Below are positions 61,693-64,000 of a stretch of DNA of 64,000 bases, piece by piece. A program made the position numbers and the translations under genes. The first letter of the stretch is position 1. The number at the start of each line of letters is the position of its first letter. The stretch is from assembly GCA_035536315.1 (NCBI GenBank), contig DATLOJ010000157.1:30227-94226 (forward strand). Direction: 5' to 3'. This DNA is from DATLOJ01 sp035536315 (lineage in GTDB: Bacteria; Actinomycetota; CADDZG01; JAHWKV01). The notes under the pieces are model-generated. The model was not told the DNA's origin. It did not search any database and saw only the letters and a program-made list of their open reading frames with translations.

Positions 61693-64000
61693 CTAGTTGT
61701 CCCTCAGGTAAATGGTCACAACCGAACCTTTGGGGGCCGGAGAACTTCCGGAGGGGTCCTGCCAGTAGACCCGGCAGCGATCATTGTTTCCTCCCCCACA
61801 AGGCCCCTCGCGTACGGTCTCAACCGCGTAATCGTTTTCGAGCAAGGTGCCCTTGGCGTCCCTTTCGTTCATGCCGACGACATTCGGGACCCGATCTGCG
61901 GCAGCCTCCGCCCGGGCCTTCGGATCCACGGAGATCCATAAGACAACCGTCGTCTTGCCCGCCTCTGCCTCCGAGCCGGGGCTTGGGCTTTGTCGCGCAA
62001 CTCGGCCGGGCGGCAGTGCTCGAGTCTCCTCATTCAGAAGCTGCACACTGAAGCCTTCCCTTTCGAGTGCGGCTACAGCGTCATCCCTGGGAAAGCCGAT
62101 CACGTTGGGAACGAGTCCGGTAACCGGCTCGGTTGGTTCTGTGCAAACCTCGGTTGGCTGGGTACCTTCGATGTACTCCTGGGTCTTGATGTCCGACTGA
62201 AGAGTGAACTGATTCGGCAGACAGCCCCGAGAGATATCGACCTGCACCTTCACAACGCCCGTGTCACCAGGAGTTGGGAATGAAGACGCGGGAACTCCTT
62301 CCAGGGCCTTGAGCATGAAGATCTGCCAGATCTGAGTCGGCCAGGTTCCACCACTCACTTTTATTCGAGAAGCTCGGCATTTCGGTGGGTGGGCGATGGG
62401 GTTACCTGCGTCGTCGTGTTCGATCCGATATTCGCGACGGGACGCGGAACAAGAAGGCTTCATCTCGATCTCGCCGTCCGGCCACCCAACCGCAACAGCT
62501 GCCACCAGGTCCGTTCCGGCCCCCCCCACGAACCAGGCATCCCGCCATTCCTGCGCAGTACCGGTCTTGCCGAACGCAGGCCTTCCGATTCTTCCACTCC
62601 TCGAGGCGGTCCCACGCGTGATGACGTCTTGGAGAGCGGAGTTGGCCAGGTGAGCAATTTGCGGCTTCAGTACTTCCGTCATTTCTGCGGACGGCTCCCA
62701 AAGGATCTTTCCGCCCGCGTCGGTGATGCGAGATATACCGACCGGCTTTGCGCGCTGCCCAAGCATTGCAAACGGAGTGAATGCCGCAGCCATGTCCATG
62801 GTGCTAACGGCGTTGGCGCCGAGGGCGGCCGAGGGGACGGCCTCGAGCTTGCACTGCCGATCGTCGGAAAGAAGAGGTGTGGTTGTCCCGCAGATTCCCA
62901 TACGCTCGGCAAGAGCAACTGTGTGCTGAGCGCCCTCCATCGCGCGGGATCGAGATTTTGAGTTCTTGCCCCCGACGTCTACGAGGATCTGCGCGTAAAC
63001 CGTGTTGATGCTTCGAGCGGTCGATTCTCGGACCGTTACACCACCAGAGCCGGACTCGTCGTAGTTGCAAACGTGCCATGGACGATTTCCTCCGTCGGCG
63101 AATGGGATGTCGATGCATGCCGACGCGTTATAGACATCCGTCAGCCGAATACCCTTCTCCAGAGCCGCTGCCAGCACGAACGGCTTGAACGCGGAGCCGG
63201 TCTGGCGGCCGGACCCACCACCTCCCTGGCCGAGAGCAAGGTTGACCTTTGCGCAAGTCTTGGGCGACCCGTCTGCGTTGATCGCGCCGAGTGTCACGCA
63301 CGGGTCGTTTTCGAGCGTTGCGAAGTAGTCCTTGCCCCCGACGATGGCTTTGATGTAGCCGTTCTTCGGATCGATTGCGACAAGGGAGGCAGACGGGTCG
63401 TTCGGCCGGTCGAGGACCTTGGCTACGGCCTCCTCCGCCGCAGCCTGCTTATGCAAATCGAGGGTTGTGTGAACTCGAAGGCCGCGCCGAAATAGGGAGT
63501 TGCCCCGGTCGAACTCGGTCTCACCGAGTGCTTTGAATTCCTCAGAACGCTGGATCAGACGGGTTACGTAGTCGATGAAGAAGGGGGCGGGGTAGCGGGA
63601 CTCGTCGATCTTCTCCTGGATTCCGAGTGGGACCCCCTTGCCTTCTGCGACCTGCTGTTCGTTGGCAAACTTGTTGATGAACATCCGGTCGAGTACGAGG
63701 TTGCGGCGGTTCAGTGCCGCGTCCGCATTCGTCCTGGGGTTGAAGTTCACAGGTGACTTGATAAGAGCAGCGAGAAGTGCTGCTTCAGCAAGGGAAATCT
63801 GCTCGACATCTTTTCCAAAGAACGTGCGGGAGGCGGTCTGAACGCCATAGGCACCCTCTCCGAAGTACACGGTGTTGAGATAGAGCTCGAGGATCTTGTC
63901 CTTCGAGTAGCCCTGGTCGACGTTGTAGGCGTAGGCGGCCTCTCTGATCTTCCTCGTGATCGTCTGGTCACGGCCCACCTCTGAGATCGCGTTCCTTACG
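61693..64000 (-). CDS. Class A penicillin-binding protein with PASTA domains, 5' part missing
   Basis: At least 768 residues; cut by the window end. It begins in the GT51 glycosyltransferase (TITRKIREAAYAYNVDQGYS, ILELYLNTVYFGEGAYGVQTA). The transpeptidase has SAFK (SxxK), SIN (SxN) and KTGTAQ. Two PASTA repeats follow, starting VPNVIGFPRDDAVAALER and VPNVVGMNERDAKGTLLE; such repeats bind muropeptides or lipid II. The second contains a Cys pair (CGGGNNDRC) that could form a disulfide outside the cell, and more Cys occur near the transpeptidase end. It both polymerises and crosslinks peptidoglycan at the outer face of the membrane. Confidence 0.95.
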   Translation of the reverse strand, partial: VRNAISEVGRDQTITRKIREAAYAYNVDQGYSKDKILELYLNTVYFGEGAYGVQTASRTFFGKDVEQISLAEAALLAALIKSPVNFNPRTNADAALNRRNLVLDRMFINKFANEQQVAEGKGVPLGIQEKIDESRYPAPFFIDYVTRLIQRSEEFKALGETEFDRGNSLFRRGLRVHTTLDLHKQAAAEEAVAKVLDRPNDPSASLVAIDPKNGYIKAIVGGKDYFATLENDPCVTLGAINADGSPKTCAKVNLALGQGGGGSGRQTGSAFKPFVLAAALEKGIRLTDVYNASACIDIPFADGGNRPWHVCNYDESGSGGVTVRESTARSINTVYAQILVDVGGKNSKSRSRAMEGAQHTVALAERMGICGTTTPLLSDDRQCKLEAVPSAALGANAVSTMDMAAAFTPFAMLGQRAKPVGISRITDAGGKILWEPSAEMTEVLKPQIAHLANSALQDVITRGTASRSGRIGRPAFGKTGTAQEWRDAWFVGGAGTDLVAAVAVGWPDGEIEMKPSCSASRREYRIEHDDAGNPIAHPPKCRASRIKVSGGTWPTQIWQIFMLKALEGVPASSFPTPGDTGVVKVQVDISRGCLPNQFTLQSDIKTQEYIEGTQPTEVCTEPTEPVTGLVPNVIGFPRDDAVAALEREGFSVQLLNEETRALPPGRVARQSPSPGSEAEAGKTTVVLWISVDPKARAEAAADRVPNVVGMNERDAKGTLLENDYAVETVREGPCGGGNNDRCRVYWQDPSGSSPAPKGSVVTIYLRDN

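Overview
The window is a dense, high-GC stretch of bacterial chromosome, nearly all on the + strand. It most likely comes from a deep-branching, non-model member of the Actinomycetota. The evidence is the actinobacterial integration host factor gene (mihF) next to gmk-rpoZ-coaBC-metK-priA-def-fmt, a PriA that has lost its helicase motifs, IF3 with an actinobacterial-type N-terminus, promoters that place the transcript start at the start codon, and long runs of genes overlapping by 1-4 bases. A class 1B dihydroorotate dehydrogenase with PyrK and a type IV pilus cluster inside the shikimate genes argue against the classical Streptomyces/Mycobacterium groups. I see no tRNA, rRNA, insertion sequence, prophage or CRISPR array.

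Layout: (1) 1-1.6 kb, end of mltG, then aroE. (2) 1.7-4.1 kb, a roadblock/LC7 protein, a PATAN (DUF4388) protein, a small Ras-like GTPase and an 83-residue protein. (3) 4.1-11.1 kb, pilB, pilT, pilD, an excisionase-like regulator and pilM-N-O plus a PilP-like protein; no pilC or pilin is present. (4) 11.4-16.7 kb, aroC-aroK-aroB-aroQ-pepP-efp-nusB. (5) 16.7-27.2 kb, a full UMP operon (pyrR-pyrB-pyrC-carA-carB-pyrK-pyrD-pyrF-pyrE) behind a PyrR-binding leader, a leader peptide and a terminator. (6) 27.2-34.7 kb, mihF-gmk-rpoZ-coaBC, metK, priA-def-fmt-rpe. (7) 34.7-40.8 kb, a GGDEF-type response regulator, ribD-ribE-ribBA-ribH and a Tat-exported phosphoesterase. (8) 40.8-42.7 kb, divergent sppA and hisG. 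(9) 42.8-46.2 kb, a cold-shock gene, infC-rpmI-rplT behind a structured leader, an rRNA 2'-O-methyltransferase and a histidine kinase. (10) 46.2-50.9 kb, pheS-pheT, a dodecin-like protein and an Erm-type methyltransferase. (11) 50.9-59.3 kb, argC-J-B-D-F-R-G-H. (12) 59.3-64 kb, polX, mpg and a converging class A penicillin-binding protein cut by the window end.

Most of this is housekeeping biosynthesis: chorismate, UMP, riboflavin and arginine are each made by a nearly complete operon. Three things go beyond routine. First, several genes lack any usable ATG/GTG/TTG start. aroE, pyrE and the Tat phosphoesterase appear to begin at CTG inside a CTGA overlap with the preceding stop, gmk at ATA (or ATT), and infC at ATC. 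Second, several leaders show nested control: the pyr leader joins a PyrR site, a ribosome binding site, a 20-codon peptide and a terminator; infC has an attenuator plus an 11-codon ORF; the Erm gene has an overlapping 23-codon ORF. Third, a GTPase/roadblock/PATAN group sits directly upstream of the PilB motor gene, which suggests a pilus-control module. All functions are read from sequence motifs; no database search was possible.
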